A stretch of 64,000 bases of DNA, from the NCBI RefSeq assembly GCF_900102635.1, contig NZ_FMZQ01000012.1, positions 1 to 64,000 of the forward strand. The letters run 5' to 3'. Positions within the stretch are counted from its first letter, which is position 1; the number at the start of each line of letters is the position of its first letter. Shown here piece after piece: positions 16,155 through 24,212 of the stretch. The notes under the pieces were generated by a model. It did no database searches. It saw nothing but the letters and a program-made list of their open reading frames with translations, and was not told the origin of the DNA. The DNA is from Ectopseudomonas chengduensis (GTDB lineage: Bacteria > Pseudomonadota > Gammaproteobacteria > Pseudomonadales > Pseudomonadaceae). The translations under genes and the position numbers were made by a program.

Positions 16155-17090
16155 TCAACCCAACCCGCGCGCAGCCCAAACCCTTGCCGCGCTGTGATGC
16201 AGGATACCGTGGCGGCGGGCGAGGGCGGCGTGGTCCTTGGAGTAGCCACCGCCAATCACCCCGAGTACCGGGATATCGCGGCCCAGGCAATGCTGCAGCA
16301 CGGCTTCGTCACGCGCGGCCAGGCCGGCGTCGGTGAGTTGCAGGTAGCCCAGGGCATCGTCCTTGTGCACGTCGACGCCCGCATCGTAGAGCACCAGGTC
16401 CGGTTGGTAGATCGGCAGCAGGTAGTTGAGGATGTCGTCCACCACCTTCAGGTAATTCTCGTCGCCCATGCCGCGTGGCAGGGGGATATCCCAGTCGCTC
16501 TGCGCCTTGCGTGCCGGGAAGTTCTGCTCGCAATGCAGCGACACGGTCACGGCATCCGGTTCGTCTTCCAGCAGCCGCGCGGTGCCGTCGCCCTGGTGCA
16601 CGTCGCAATCGAAGATCAGTACGCGGTGCACGCGGCCAGCTTCGAGCAGGTAGCGGGCGATCACCGCCAGGTCGTTGAAGATGCAGAAACCGGAGGGGAA
16701 GTCGTAGTGCGCGTGGTGCGTGCCGCCAGCCAGGTGGCAGGCCAGGCCGTGATGCAGCGCTAGTTCGGCGGTCAGTAGCGAGCCGCCCACGGCGCGCACG
16801 GTGCGTCGTGCCAGGGCATCGCTCCAGGGCAGGCCGAGGCGGCGCTGGTCCTCGTATGACAGCTCACCGGCCATGTAGCGGGCGATATAGTCCGGGCAGT
16901 GAACCAGGGCGAGAATCTCTGCCGGGCACAGCTCGGGACGTTGCAGTTCAGCATCGGTGGTCAGGCCGCTGTCGACCAGGTGATCGCGCAGCAGGCGGAA
17001 TTTCTCCATGGGGAAACGGTGCCCGGCCGGGAAGGGCGGGCTGTAATCCTCGTGGTAGACCAGCGGTAGCGGCATACAGGCAGTGCTCAT
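16155..17090 (-). CDS. histone deacetylase-like amidohydrolase
   Basis: A 311-residue zinc-dependent hydrolase of the arginase/deacetylase fold. All active-site marks are present: GGTHHAHYDFPSGFCIFND (tandem His and Asn-Asp), FDCDVHQGDGT (Asp and His zinc ligands) and YDAGVDVHKDD (second Asp). In bacteria such enzymes deacetylate polyamines, acetoin-derived or other small molecules; HDAC-like proteins of Pseudomonas are mostly of unknown substrate. It sits upstream of the methyltransferase gene. Its 5' end and upstream region are duplicated, with decay, at 19222-19488. Confidence 0.88.
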   Translation of the reverse strand: MSTACMPLPLVYHEDYSPPFPAGHRFPMEKFRLLRDHLVDSGLTTDAELQRPELCPAEILALVHCPDYIARYMAGELSYEDQRRLGLPWSDALARRTVRAVGGSLLTAELALHHGLACHLAGGTHHAHYDFPSGFCIFNDLAVIARYLLEAGRVHRVLIFDCDVHQGDGTARLLEDEPDAVTVSLHCEQNFPARKAQSDWDIPLPRGMGDENYLKVVDDILNYLLPIYQPDLVLYDAGVDVHKDDALGYLQLTDAGLAARDEAVLQHCLGRDIPVLGVIGGGYSKDHAALARRHGILHHSAARVWAARGLG

Positions 17091-17152
17091 CGAATCGATG
17101 CCCTATGGTCGCAGCCAATCGAGGCAATCGCCATGCCCCCTGATCGAAACCT
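16850..17152. repeat. direct repeat copy 1: deacetylase 5' end plus upstream region
   Basis: This segment (first 80 or so codons of the deacetylase gene and its upstream region up to CGAAACCT) recurs in the same orientation at 19222-19488. Long identical blocks include GGCGGAATTTCTCCATG, GAAGGGCGGGCTGTA and TATGGTCGCAGCCAATCGAG. The two copies differ by point changes and two deletions of roughly 10 and 20 bases in copy 2. Confidence 0.88.
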
Positions 17153-17258
17153 GCTCCGAGCCTGGCCCACAGTACTGGCTAGTGTCAGCGCTGTGGGCGT
17201 GGCCTGGTGGGCAGCGACTCAAGTGGTGCAATCGGCGATCAAACCGTCAGAGCACTGA
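17133..17258 (+). CDS. possible small membrane protein, 41 aa
   Basis: A 41-residue frame starting at the ATG that corresponds to the GNAT start codon in the second repeat copy. An extra C shifts the frame, and the sequence then diverges completely from the GNAT gene. The product would have one hydrophobic segment (about residues 11-33, Val/Ala/Trp-rich) and short polar ends. GAGGC lies about nine bases upstream. It may be a real small membrane protein driven by the duplicated promoter, or just chance; support is weak. Confidence 0.25.
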   Translation: MPPDRNLLRAWPTVLASVSAVGVAWWAATQVVQSAIKPSEH

Positions 17259-17270
17259 TAGTGGGGTCGC

Positions 17271-18353
17271 TTATTCTCCCGGCCACACGCGCATCACGCG
17301 ATAAGGCGGTGTGCCGCTGTCGGCGCCACCGGTGAAGGCCGGGGTTTTGTACAGCTGATTGACCGAGATATACAGCCAGCCGTCGTGACCTACATGTACG
17401 CTGTCCGGCCAGTCCAGTCGGGCATCACGTACCAGCGGCTTGAGCGTGCCATCGGTATCTAGCAGGTCGATGCCATTGTCGTTGAGGTTGGTAAAAAAAT
17501 GCCGGCCCTTGGCGTCGGTGGCGGCACCGTCGGAAACCGGCTTGGCACCGACTCGCTGGATGGCGGCCGCGATTTGCTCGTCGCTGGCGCCGTCACGCAG
17601 CAACTTGCTGGGCAATGAGTACCAGGTCTTGCCGTTCATGGCGCCGAAGTACAGGGTGGCATGGTCGGCCGACAGGGTGATCGGATTGACCGCCACGTTG
17701 GCAGGCTTGCCCTGGAACTGAATCGGCACGCCGCCGATGACCATCCTGGCGTCGGGCTCGGCTTGCAGCGCGGCATGACCGCTGAAACGCCGTGTCTTGC
17801 CGCTGCTGATTTCTACGACGATCAGGCCAGGGTTGGCAATGTCCGCCAGGTAGATCCAGCCCTCTTTGTCGTCCACGGCCAGGTCCTGGATAAAGCTGCC
17901 TTTGGGCGCGATATCGGCAGGCAGTTCGATGCGATACAGCTCATCGCCAGTCGCAACATCGAAGCCCCACAGACGGGTTTTGCCCAGGTTCAGGCCCATG
18001 TCGGTTATCCACAGGCGGTTCTTGCCATCGATGGCGATGCCCAGGGGTGTATCGATCTGTGCATCATTGGCAGCGGCAGTGCCGCGTTGCACCGCGCTGG
18101 TAGGCCAGGGTTTGTAGCTGTCGCGGCCGGTGATTTCGATCAGTTGAGCGGCAGCGGGCGCGCCGAAGGGATGGACGGTGGCAAACACCCGGTTGTCCGC
18201 GCTGGGGGCGACGTTGCCGGGGCGGATAGGCAGTTCGGCGACCACTTCCAGGTCGCCGACCTTGGCAGCAAGGGCCGGGTTGAACAATGGTATGGAAAGA
18301 GCCAGCAGTGTGGCGCTGGCCGCACGGCGGATGGGGCGAGAAAGAGACGTCAT
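17271..18353 (-). CDS. exported SMP-30/major-royal-jelly-like beta-propeller protein
   Basis: A 360-residue exported protein: signal peptide at residues 1-28 (ending PALAA), then a six-bladed beta-propeller of the SMP-30/gluconolactonase/MRJP type. Supporting strands are NRLWITDMGLN, GWIYLADIANPGLIVVE, ATLYFGAMNGKTWYS and GWLYISVNQLYKTP. Periplasmic members include gluconolactonases, but the bacterial MRJP-like proteins are largely uncharacterised, so no reaction is assigned. The ATG at 18353 follows AGGACA. Gene and neighbour (hemolysin III) both lie between the two direct repeat copies. Confidence 0.8.
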   Translation of the reverse strand: MTSLSRPIRRAASATLLALSIPLFNPALAAKVGDLEVVAELPIRPGNVAPSADNRVFATVHPFGAPAAAQLIEITGRDSYKPWPTSAVQRGTAAANDAQIDTPLGIAIDGKNRLWITDMGLNLGKTRLWGFDVATGDELYRIELPADIAPKGSFIQDLAVDDKEGWIYLADIANPGLIVVEISSGKTRRFSGHAALQAEPDARMVIGGVPIQFQGKPANVAVNPITLSADHATLYFGAMNGKTWYSLPSKLLRDGASDEQIAAAIQRVGAKPVSDGAATDAKGRHFFTNLNDNGIDLLDTDGTLKPLVRDARLDWPDSVHVGHDGWLYISVNQLYKTPAFTGGADSGTPPYRVMRVWPGE

Positions 18354-18549
18354 TGCAGGTGTCCTGTGGTGCGCTGGGAAGGGCGAATGCGCTATACAAG
18401 CGTTATCCGCCGTTGCGGCTGCCTCGGTGATCAATAGCGGCGAACATTCACCCTGAGGCCGGCAGGCAGTGAGGCTCAGTGTGGCTTTATCAGCAAAGGC
18501 GAAAAAGACTGGCCATGTTGAACGTCTTTCAATCGGCGCAAGAAAGTCA

Positions 18550-19167
18550 TCACAGCACATAGAGCAGGATCGCCACGAAGTGCAGCAGGCTGCCGGCCAT
18601 GACGAACAGGTGCCAGATGCCATGCCAATGGCGAAAGCGGCTGTCGTAGGCGAAGAAGATGATGCCCACGGTGTAGAGCACGCCACCAGCCGCCAGCCAT
18701 TTGAAGCCAGTCATACCCAGGGCGGCGATCAAGGGCTTTACCGCCACCAGCACGATCCAGCCCATCACCGCGTAGATGATCAACGACAGCACGCGTGCTT
18801 CGGAGCGAGGTTTGATTTCCTGCAGCATGCCGATCAGCGCAAGGCTCCATACGATGCCGAACAAGGTCCAGCCCCAGGGGCCGCGCAGGGTTATCAGGCA
18901 GAACGGGGTGTAACTGCCGGCAATCAGCAGGTAGATCGACAGGTGATCGAGTTTTTGCATCACCCGTTTCGCCGGGCCGCGCATGCTGTGGTAGAGGGTG
19001 GAGATGCTGTACAGCAATAGCAGGGTGACGCCGTAGATGGCCACTGCGACGATCTTCCACAGGTCGCCCGTGGAACTGGCCAGTGCCAGCAGCCATACCG
19101 CACCGATGGCCGCCAGAACGGCGCCGATCAGGTGGCTCCAGGCGTTGAATTTTTCTCCGTGGTACAT
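18550..19167 (-). CDS. hemolysin III family membrane protein (TrhA/YqfA, PAQR superfamily)
   Basis: A 205-residue integral membrane protein with seven hydrophobic segments. PAQR/hemolysin III motifs are all present: GEKFNAWSHLIGA at the N-terminus, STLYHS near residue 57, LDHLSIYLLIAGSYTPF, and the C-terminal HWHGIWHLFVMAGSLLHF with the conserved His pair. Despite the name, members such as YqfA (TrhA) act in membrane energetics and fluidity homeostasis rather than as toxins. The ribosome site is weak. It is transcribed toward the SMP-30-like gene, 196 bases away. Confidence 0.87.
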   Translation of the reverse strand: MYHGEKFNAWSHLIGAVLAAIGAVWLLALASSTGDLWKIVAVAIYGVTLLLLYSISTLYHSMRGPAKRVMQKLDHLSIYLLIAGSYTPFCLITLRGPWGWTLFGIVWSLALIGMLQEIKPRSEARVLSLIIYAVMGWIVLVAVKPLIAALGMTGFKWLAAGGVLYTVGIIFFAYDSRFRHWHGIWHLFVMAGSLLHFVAILLYVL

Positions 19168-19221
19168 GCTATCTGTCGTCGTCCGTTATGCCTGGCTTTG
19201 CCAGATCTTTTCTGCGCGGGT

Positions 19222-19437
19222 TCTCGTATGACAGCTCGCCAGCCATGTAGCAAGCGATGTAGTCGAAGGGCGAGGGCCTCGGCCGGAGACAGTTCGGGCC
19301 GATGCAGCTCGGCATCGGTGCTCAGGCCGCGGTCACCCAGGTGATCACGCAGCGGGCGGAATTTCTCCATGAGGAAGGAGGCCTGGCCGCGAAGGGCGGG
19401 CTGTATGCGGCATACAATAAGTGTCATCGAGTCGACG
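19222..19437 (-). pseudogene. decayed 5' fragment of the deacetylase gene (direct repeat copy 2)
   Basis: On the minus strand this reads, with frame breaks, as a copy of the deacetylase N-terminus: MEKFRPLRDHLGDRGL against MEKFRLLRDHLVDSGL and DAELHRPELSPAEALAL against DAELQRPELCPAEILAL. It is truncated after the segment matching residues near 82 of the full gene and has internal deletions. The homology continues through the upstream region to 19488, up to and just past the start codon of the divergent GNAT gene. Confidence 0.85.
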
Positions 19438-19469
19438 CCATATGGTCGCAGCCAATCGAGACAATCGCC

Positions 19470-20030
19470 ATGCCCCTGATCGAAACCTCCACCGAGCGCC
19501 TCTTGCTGCGTGTCTGGCGCGACAGTGACCTGCCGGCGCTGGTCGCACTCAATGCCGATGCCGAGGTGATGCGCCATTTTCCCGCGCCTATGGACGCCGA
19601 GCAGAGCGCACAACTGCTGGCGCGCATCCGGGCGCATTTCGATGAGCACGGCTTTGGCTTCTGGGCGCTGGAGCGGCGCGATACGGGCGAGCTGATCGGT
19701 GTCACCGGGCTGGCACAGGTCGGCTTCGACGCGTTGTTCGTACCGGCTGTGGAGATCGGCTGGCGTCTGGCGCGGGCGCACTGGCGTCAGGGTTATGCCA
19801 GTGAGGCGGCGCGCGCTTCACTGGCCGTGGCCTTCGAGCAGCTTGGGTTGGACGAGGTATTGAGTTTCACCGTGCCGGCCAACCTGCCATCGCAGGCGGT
19901 GATGCGTAGCATCGGCATGCAGCGCGACGAGAGCGGCGATTTTCTCCATCCGCGCGTGTCGTCTGGTCATCCCTTGCAGCCGCACGTGCTCTACCGCATA
20001 CGCTGCGAGCAGTGGGAGGCGCAGCGATGA
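19470..20030 (+). CDS. GNAT acetyltransferase, RimJ/RimL-like
   Basis: A 186-residue Gcn5-related N-acetyltransferase. The N-terminal ERLLLRVWRDSDLPAL, the FGFWALERRDTGELIGVTGL strand, and the acetyl-CoA loop WRQGYASEAARASLAVAF are typical of the RimJ/RimL group. The C-terminus resembles the P. aeruginosa PA3944-type enzyme from memory, which also neighbours tesB. The start is the ATG at 19470, in repeat copy 2. Its stop overlaps the SagB start (ATGA at 20027-20030). The substrate is unknown. Confidence 0.83.
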   Translation: MPLIETSTERLLLRVWRDSDLPALVALNADAEVMRHFPAPMDAEQSAQLLARIRAHFDEHGFGFWALERRDTGELIGVTGLAQVGFDALFVPAVEIGWRLARAHWRQGYASEAARASLAVAFEQLGLDEVLSFTVPANLPSQAVMRSIGMQRDESGDFLHPRVSSGHPLQPHVLYRIRCEQWEAQR

Positions 20031-21634
20031 CGGACGTGCTCGCCTATCACCAGCTCAGCAAACACGCCCCCGAGCGCTTCGCACCGGGGCCGGGGCAGTT
20101 GGATTGGGCGACTCAGCCGGCACCGTTTCGTCGCTACGACGGTGCCCGGCTGATCGAGCTGTACCACCGCCCGCTGGAAGAGGGGCCGGCTTACGATGTT
20201 GCATTCGCCGGACCGCAGACGCCGCCCGCACCATTGAATCGAGCCAGCGTCTCGCAACTGCTGTACGACAGCCTGGCCATTTCCGCCTGGAAAGAGGCTG
20301 GCGGTAGCCGCTGGGCGCTGCGGGTCAATCCGTCATCCGGCAATCTGCACCCGACAGAAGCCTATCTATTGCTGCCGCCGGGTATCGTGGATGAGGACGG
20401 TGTGCTGGCCCACTACGCGCCGGATGTCCATGCCCTGGAGGTACGTAGCGAACTACCGCCGCCGCTCTGCCAGCAACTTGCCGACTGCCTGCCGCCGGGC
20501 GGTTTTCTCCTCGGCCTGAGCAGCATTGTCTGGCGCGAAGCCTGGAAGTACGGCGAGCGGGCTTATCGTTATTGCCAGCACGATCTGGGGCACGCCCTGG
20601 CGGCGCTGGCCATCGCCGCCAGCGTGCAGGGCTGGCAGGTGCGTATGCTCCACGGCGTGGCCGAAGTGCGTCTGGACGGCCTGCTGGGGCTGGATGATGA
20701 GGGCTTTCACGAGGCCGAACACGGCGACTGTCTGCTATGGATAGGTCCGGCGCAGAAGCTGGAGTTTGCGCTGCCCGAGACCCTGCTGACGGCGTTGGCA
20801 CAGCTTGAGCGGAGCGGTGCGCCCAATCGCCTGTCCCGTGAGTATCGCCACTGGCCCGAGTTGCAGCGTATACATGGGCTATGCCGTGCGCCGGCACGTC
20901 CTCGCGCCGCCTGGAGCGTAGATGCTGCTGGTGTTCGCAATGACAACCCCGGCCTGCCCTTGAGGCCCATCCTGCATCGCCGGCGCAGTGCGCAAAGCAT
21001 GGACGGCCGCAGCGGTATTCAGGCTGCACTGCTGCTGGCCTGGCTGCGCCGCCTGATGCCGCAGCAGTCACCAGTACCGTTCGCCGTGACTGGTGAGCCG
21101 AGCGAGATCGACCTGCTGCTGTTCATCCATCGCGTGCAGGGGGTTGCGCCTGGCCTGTACTGGCTGGATCGCACGGGCAGCGGTGTGCAGCCGCTACGCG
21201 AGGATTACCTGTGGCAGCGGGTGGACGAGGAACTGCCGCTGTATCGTCTGCTTGAAGGCGATGCGCGTAGTCTGGCGGGGTTTCTCAGCTGCGGCCAGGA
21301 CATTGCCGCCGACGGCTGTGTCGCCTTGGCCATGCTGGCACGGGTGGAGCGCGCCGTGGCGGATGGCGCCTGGCGTTATCCACGGCTCTACTGGGAATGT
21401 GGCCAGATTGGTCAGTTGCTCTATCTGGAAGCCGAGGCGGCCGGGCTTTCGGGTACTGGCATCGGTTGTTATTTCGACGACGCTTTGCGGGAATTGCTCG
21501 GCGATGCCGACAGCGGCTGGCAAAGTCTTTACCATTTCACCCTTGGCCGCGCTGTATGGGATGAACGCCTGACGTCCCTGCCGGCCTATTCCCAACCGCG
21601 ATTACCAACCCCTGCACAAGGAGAGACTCCATGA
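20027..21634 (+). CDS. SagB/ThcOx-type dehydrogenase, double nitroreductase domain
   Basis: A 535-residue flavoenzyme-like protein with two nitroreductase-fold halves. The first half carries the SagB signature around residues 101-113 (PSSGNLHPTEAY), and the second a matching GQIGQLLYLEAEA plus GIGCYFDD near 457-480. SagB-type enzymes oxidise thiazolines/oxazolines to azoles in RiPP biosynthesis with FMN, but no YcaO cyclodehydratase or precursor gene is visible, so the reaction here is unknown. It overlaps the GNAT stop upstream and the tesB start downstream by four bases each (ATGA), so translation is coupled. Confidence 0.85.
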   Translation: MTDVLAYHQLSKHAPERFAPGPGQLDWATQPAPFRRYDGARLIELYHRPLEEGPAYDVAFAGPQTPPAPLNRASVSQLLYDSLAISAWKEAGGSRWALRVNPSSGNLHPTEAYLLLPPGIVDEDGVLAHYAPDVHALEVRSELPPPLCQQLADCLPPGGFLLGLSSIVWREAWKYGERAYRYCQHDLGHALAALAIAASVQGWQVRMLHGVAEVRLDGLLGLDDEGFHEAEHGDCLLWIGPAQKLEFALPETLLTALAQLERSGAPNRLSREYRHWPELQRIHGLCRAPARPRAAWSVDAAGVRNDNPGLPLRPILHRRRSAQSMDGRSGIQAALLLAWLRRLMPQQSPVPFAVTGEPSEIDLLLFIHRVQGVAPGLYWLDRTGSGVQPLREDYLWQRVDEELPLYRLLEGDARSLAGFLSCGQDIAADGCVALAMLARVERAVADGAWRYPRLYWECGQIGQLLYLEAEAAGLSGTGIGCYFDDALRELLGDADSGWQSLYHFTLGRAVWDERLTSLPAYSQPRLPTPAQGETP

Positions 21635-22500
21635 CCCAGGTACTCGACGATCTGGTCGCGCTGCTGAGCCTGGAACAGATCGAGGAAAACCTGTTCCGTG
21701 GCCGCAGCCAGGATCTTGGTTTTCGCCAGCTGTTCGGCGGCCAGGTGCTTGGCCAATGCATTTCCGCCGCCAGCCAGACGGTCGAGGAGGCGCGCCACGT
21801 GCACTCCATGCACGGTTACTTCCTGCGCCCGGGCGATGCCAGCCTGCCGGTGGTCTATCAGGTCGAGCGCACCCGCGATGGTGGCAGCTTCAGCACCCGC
21901 CGCGTGGTGGCGGTGCAGAAGGGCCAGCCGATCTTCTTCTGCAGTGCGTCCTTCCAGTACGACGAGGAAGGCTTTCATCACCAGAACCAGATGCCGGACG
22001 TTCCCGGCCCCGAGGGCCTGAAGTCGGAAACCGAGCTGGCGCGCATGGTGGCGCCGATGATTCCCGAGCGCATGCGTGAGCGCTTGACCAGCGACAAGCC
22101 GATCGAAATTCGCCCGGTCACTCTGATCAACCCCTTTGCCCCGCAGCCCTGCGAACCGGTCAAGTACGTGTGGTTCCGCGCCGCCGGCGAGCTGCCGGAC
22201 GACCCGCAACTGCACAAGTACCTGCTGGCCTATGCCAGCGACTTCAACCTGCTGACCACCTCGATGCAGCCCCACGGCGTGTCGGTGTTCCAGAAGTTCA
22301 TGCAGGTCGCCAGCCTCGACCATTCGCTGTGGTTCCACCGCAACCTGCGCATGGATGACTGGCTGCTGTACGCCATGGACAGCCCCTGGGCCGGCAACGC
22401 CCGCGGCTTCTCCCGCGCCAGCATCTACAACCGCCAGGGCGAGCTGGTGGCCTCGGCAGCCCAGGAAGGTCTGACGCGCGTGCGTGAGGACTGGAAGTGA
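21631..22500 (+). CDS. tesB: acyl-CoA thioesterase II
   Basis: A 289-residue double-hotdog thioesterase. Family marks: FGGQVLGQCISAASQTV near residues 35-51, HSMHGYFLRPGD near 58-69, the catalytic Asp in YASDFNLL near 209, and QVASLDHSLWFH near 229-240. It hydrolyses medium- and long-chain acyl-CoA to free acids. Length and motif order match TesB. The start overlaps the SagB stop, and the stop overlaps the GTG start of the HAD gene. Confidence 0.93.
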   Translation: MTQVLDDLVALLSLEQIEENLFRGRSQDLGFRQLFGGQVLGQCISAASQTVEEARHVHSMHGYFLRPGDASLPVVYQVERTRDGGSFSTRRVVAVQKGQPIFFCSASFQYDEEGFHHQNQMPDVPGPEGLKSETELARMVAPMIPERMRERLTSDKPIEIRPVTLINPFAPQPCEPVKYVWFRAAGELPDDPQLHKYLLAYASDFNLLTTSMQPHGVSVFQKFMQVASLDHSLWFHRNLRMDDWLLYAMDSPWAGNARGFSRASIYNRQGELVASAAQEGLTRVREDWK

Positions 22501-23090
22501 GAACACTGCGCGAAGCACGTCACTGGGTGTTCGATATGGACGGCACCCTGACCCTGGCAGTGCATGATTTCCCGGCGATCAAGCGGGCGCTGGGCATTCC
22601 CCAGGAGGAGGACATCCTGCATCACCTGGCGGCGCTACCGGCAGAGGAGGCCGCGGCCAAGCATGCCTGGCTGCTCGAGCACGAGCGCGAACTAGCGGTG
22701 GCCTCGCGCCCGGCGCCGGGCGCCATCGAGCTGGTGCGCACCCTGTGCGAGCGTGGCTGCCAGCTCGGCATCCTCACGCGCAATGCTCACTCGCTGGCGT
22801 TGCTGACATTGCAGGCCATCGGCCTGGATGACTGCTTTGCCAGGGCGGACATTCTTGGCCGCGACGAGGCTCCACCCAAACCGCATCCGGGTGGGCTGCT
22901 GCACCTGGCCGAGCGCTGGAGCGTTACGCCGCGTGAGCTGGTAATGGTCGGCGACTACCGCTTCGACCTGGAGTGCGCCCAGGCCGCCGGTGCGCGCAGC
23001 GTGCTGGTCAACCTGCCGGACAACCCCTGGCCGGAACTGACCGGGCTGCACGCGCAGGATTGCGCGCAGCTGTTGGCGGGGTTGGGCTGA
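22497..23090 (+). CDS. HAD-superfamily hydrolase (phosphatase-like)
   Basis: A 197-residue HAD IA-type hydrolase. Motif I is DMDGTLT at residues 13-19, motif II is ILTRNA near 97, and motifs III and IV are KPHP and VGDYRFD near 125-162. Many such proteins are phosphatases of sugar phosphates or nucleotides; specificity is unknown. The start is GTG at 22497, overlapping the tesB stop (GTGA). It is the last gene of the GNAT-SagB-tesB-HAD unit, with a convergent hydrolase gene 12 bases later. Confidence 0.85.
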   Translation: MRTLREARHWVFDMDGTLTLAVHDFPAIKRALGIPQEEDILHHLAALPAEEAAAKHAWLLEHERELAVASRPAPGAIELVRTLCERGCQLGILTRNAHSLALLTLQAIGLDDCFARADILGRDEAPPKPHPGGLLHLAERWSVTPRELVMVGDYRFDLECAQAAGARSVLVNLPDNPWPELTGLHAQDCAQLLAGLG

Positions 23091-23101
23091 GCGGCGAGGT
23101 C

Positions 23102-24181
23102 TCAGTTATTGACGGCGTGTTGTCGGCTTGTGACTGATGCGGTGTCCATGCCCCGAGCCTGAGCGAGGATGGGTTGCCAGTCGCTGCGCCACTGCGTCAG
23201 TGCCGCGCCATCGCCGCGAAATACCAGGTCGAGAAAAGCCAGGCTCAGGTCGGCCGTGGCTGCCTTGGTCTTGGCGTTGAGCGAGGGGCCGCCGGTGAAC
23301 GAGCGATCGGTGAAGATGCTGTGGGAGCCATCGCGAAATACCGCCAGCAATTTGGTCGGGTTGGCCACCGCATCGTAGATTGCCAGGCGGTCATCCGCGC
23401 CAGAGCGATAACCCGGAATCTGGATCACGTCATCGGTGGCGGTCACATGCAGGGTCGGTACCGAAACCTGGCCGAGCACCGCTGCCAGGTTGTTTTCACC
23501 ATAGAACGGCGGGGCCGAGATGATCACCGCGGCGGCAAAGCGAGGGTCGCGGTAGCTGATGACCTGGCCATCCCTGACCACCTGTGCCCCTGCCGTGAGC
23601 AGCGCCGTGTTGGCGCCGTAGGAGTGCCCGGCGATGACGATACGTTGTGGGTCGACCGCAGCGCCCATCTTCCCTGTCGCTGCGGAAAGCATCTGGTCGA
23701 GGGCGAAGCTCACATCGCTGGCACGGGCCATCGCTTCGCTTTCCTGAGCGGCATCGTGCAGGCGCTCCACCACGGCGAACGGGTTACCCCGCCACAGCGC
23801 GGAATCACTGCCGACATGCTGCACGTGCAGGCTGGCGACGCCGTGGCTCGACCAGTGCTTGCCGAGGTAGCTGTAGCCCTTGCGTGAGCCGCCGATGCCA
23901 TGGGAGAACACAACCAGCGGCACGCTGGCGCCTGGCTGCACGTTGGCCGGCCAGTAAAGGCGTACCGGAACGGCGCGCGAGCGGGTCTGATCGAGCCAGT
24001 CGAAATCGCTGATTTCGTAGGCTGGCTCCTCTGCTTCGGTGGTGTTGGCCGTGGCCGTATTCGACACGGCCAGCATGGCCAGCAATGCGCTTGCCAGCAT
24101 CTTCCAGCCTCTGCGTCGTGGTTGTGCGACGAAGTCGGCAAGGTCGTCGTTGCTGGCTTGGTATTTCAGAGTCGAGTTCAT
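23102..24181 (-). CDS. exported alpha/beta-hydrolase
   Basis: A 359-residue protein with an N-terminal region of about 25 basic and polar residues before a hydrophobic signal segment (residues about 27-45, ending TATA), then an alpha/beta-hydrolase fold. The oxyanion segment is VFSHGIGGS, the nucleophile elbow is GHSYGAN, and an acid and His are plausible in TATDDVIQIPG and DGSHSIFTD. The order resembles the PAF-acetylhydrolase/dienelactone-hydrolase-like groups; the substrate is unknown. The long N-terminus could instead use a later start. Confidence 0.78.
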   Translation of the reverse strand: MNSTLKYQASNDDLADFVAQPRRRGWKMLASALLAMLAVSNTATANTTEAEEPAYEISDFDWLDQTRSRAVPVRLYWPANVQPGASVPLVVFSHGIGGSRKGYSYLGKHWSSHGVASLHVQHVGSDSALWRGNPFAVVERLHDAAQESEAMARASDVSFALDQMLSAATGKMGAAVDPQRIVIAGHSYGANTALLTAGAQVVRDGQVISYRDPRFAAAVIISAPPFYGENNLAAVLGQVSVPTLHVTATDDVIQIPGYRSGADDRLAIYDAVANPTKLLAVFRDGSHSIFTDRSFTGGPSLNAKTKAATADLSLAFLDLVFRGDGAALTQWRSDWQPILAQARGMDTASVTSRQHAVNN

Positions 24182-24212
24182 CGTGGTGCGGATTCCCTGG
24201 CGGCTGTTCAGG

